Source: Lachnospiraceae bacterium
GTDB taxonomy: Bacteria; Bacillota; Clostridia; Lachnospirales; Lachnospiraceae
NCBI GenBank assembly: GCA_017432565.1
Contig: JAFRIW010000057.1
Span: 1 to 34,492, forward strand
Direction: 5' to 3'
Length of the DNA: 34,492 nucleotides
Part shown: piece by piece, positions 34,245 to 34,492 of the stretch
Numbering within the stretch: the first letter of the stretch is position 1
How the letters are laid out: every line of letters begins with the position of its first letter
Position numbers and translations under genes: made by a program
Notes under the pieces: generated by a model
Database searches by the model: none
Told to the model about the DNA's origin: nothing
What the model saw: only the letters and a program-made list of their open reading frames with translations

Positions 34245-34316
34245 TGACTCCGACGAGAATCGAACTCGTGTTACCGCCGTGAAAGGGCGATGTCTTAACC
34301 GCTTGACCACGGAGCC
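34245..34316 (-). tRNA. tRNA-Glu (TTC)
   Basis: 72 bases, acceptor GGCTCCG with CGGAGTC (one G-T pair), anticodon loop CTTTCAC, T arm ACGAGTTCGATTCTCGT, discriminator A. CCA not encoded. Confidence 0.93.
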
Positions 34317-34332
34317 CTGAAATAAACAAAAG

Positions 34333-34404
34333 CGCCTCAAACAGGGCTCGAACCTGTAACACCGCGGTTAACAGCCGCGTGCTCTACCATTGAGCTATTG
34401 AGGC
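34333..34404 (-). tRNA. tRNA-Asn (GTT)
   Basis: 72 bases, acceptor GCCTCAA/TTGAGGC, discriminator G as usual for Asn, anticodon loop CTGTTAA, T arm ACAGGTTCGAGCCCTGT. The acceptor pairing extends by GC at both flanks. First tRNA of the visible cluster. Confidence 0.93.
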
Positions 34405-34408
34405 GCGT

Positions 34409-34477
34409 TTGAGAGATCGTACTCTCAAAACCGAAAAGAACAGAACTCAGCTTTCTTGTTAAGACTCATTCTTAACA
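34409..34477 (-). other. Hairpin-rich leader upstream of the tRNA cluster
   Basis: Two perfect inverted repeats read on the minus strand: TGTTAAGA-ATGAG-TCTTAACA (34477-34457) and TTGAGAG-TACGAT-CTCTCAA (34428-34409). Neither has a T-run. They look like processing stems of a precursor RNA, as expected if an rRNA operon lies just upstream outside the window; that last point is inference. Confidence 0.4.
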
Positions 34478-34492
34478 TTTAGGAAAAGCTAC

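Overview
The window looks like the chromosome of an anaerobic, low-to-mid GC Firmicute, most likely a gut Lachnospiraceae-type Clostridium relative. The reasons are strong AGGAGG-type ribosome binding sites, a very large Cna_B-type surface protein, a BMP-family nucleoside ABC transporter, an oxygen-sensitive glycyl radical enzyme with its activase, and a tRNA cluster without encoded CCA ends. This placement is inference from gene content; no rRNA is visible.

Layout. (1) Positions 1-7672, minus strand: the N-terminal 2557 residues of a giant secreted surface adhesin. Its 3' end, and any sortase signal, lie outside the window. (2) 7846-9162, plus strand: a divergent GHKL sensor histidine kinase, which looks leaderless. 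It is the only plus-strand gene. (3) 9223-10152, minus strand: ridA, a truncated RhuM-like remnant and a 31-residue membrane protein, mixed with short palindromic repeats. (4) 10196-28175, minus strand: a long nucleoside salvage and transport region. In transcription order it is patatin-like hydrolase, udp (uridine phosphorylase), bmp (nucleoside-binding lipoprotein), terminator, yjjI-yjjW (glycyl radical enzyme and activase), nupO-nupP-nupQ (ABC transporter), cdd, deoC, a GtrII-like membrane protein, deoB, add, a D,D-carboxypeptidase and queA. (5) 28270-32636, minus strand: a secreted protein made of six repeats, and a MotA/MotB-like pair resembling ZorA/ZorB of the Zorya defence system but without the usual effectors. 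(6) 32881-33759: an alpha/beta hydrolase. (7) 33978-34404, minus strand: tRNAs Asn, Glu, CAT (Met or Ile2) and Leu, ending in a terminator.

How it works together. BMP and NupOPQ would bring nucleosides in. Cdd and Add deaminate them, Udp releases ribose-1-phosphate, DeoB moves the phosphate to C5, and DeoC splits deoxyribose-5-phosphate into acetaldehyde and glyceraldehyde-3-phosphate. YjjI/YjjW sits between the binding protein and the transporter, so a role in the same carbon-salvage route is the most interesting functional inference. A family of short hairpin elements with a shared CTGTCCCC loop and complementary but varying stems is scattered over 9.7-14.9 kb. One copy lies in frame inside add and another ends the RhuM remnant.

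The strongest candidates for something undescribed are the YjjI/YjjW nucleoside context, the effector-less ZorAB-like stator, and the covarying hairpin family.
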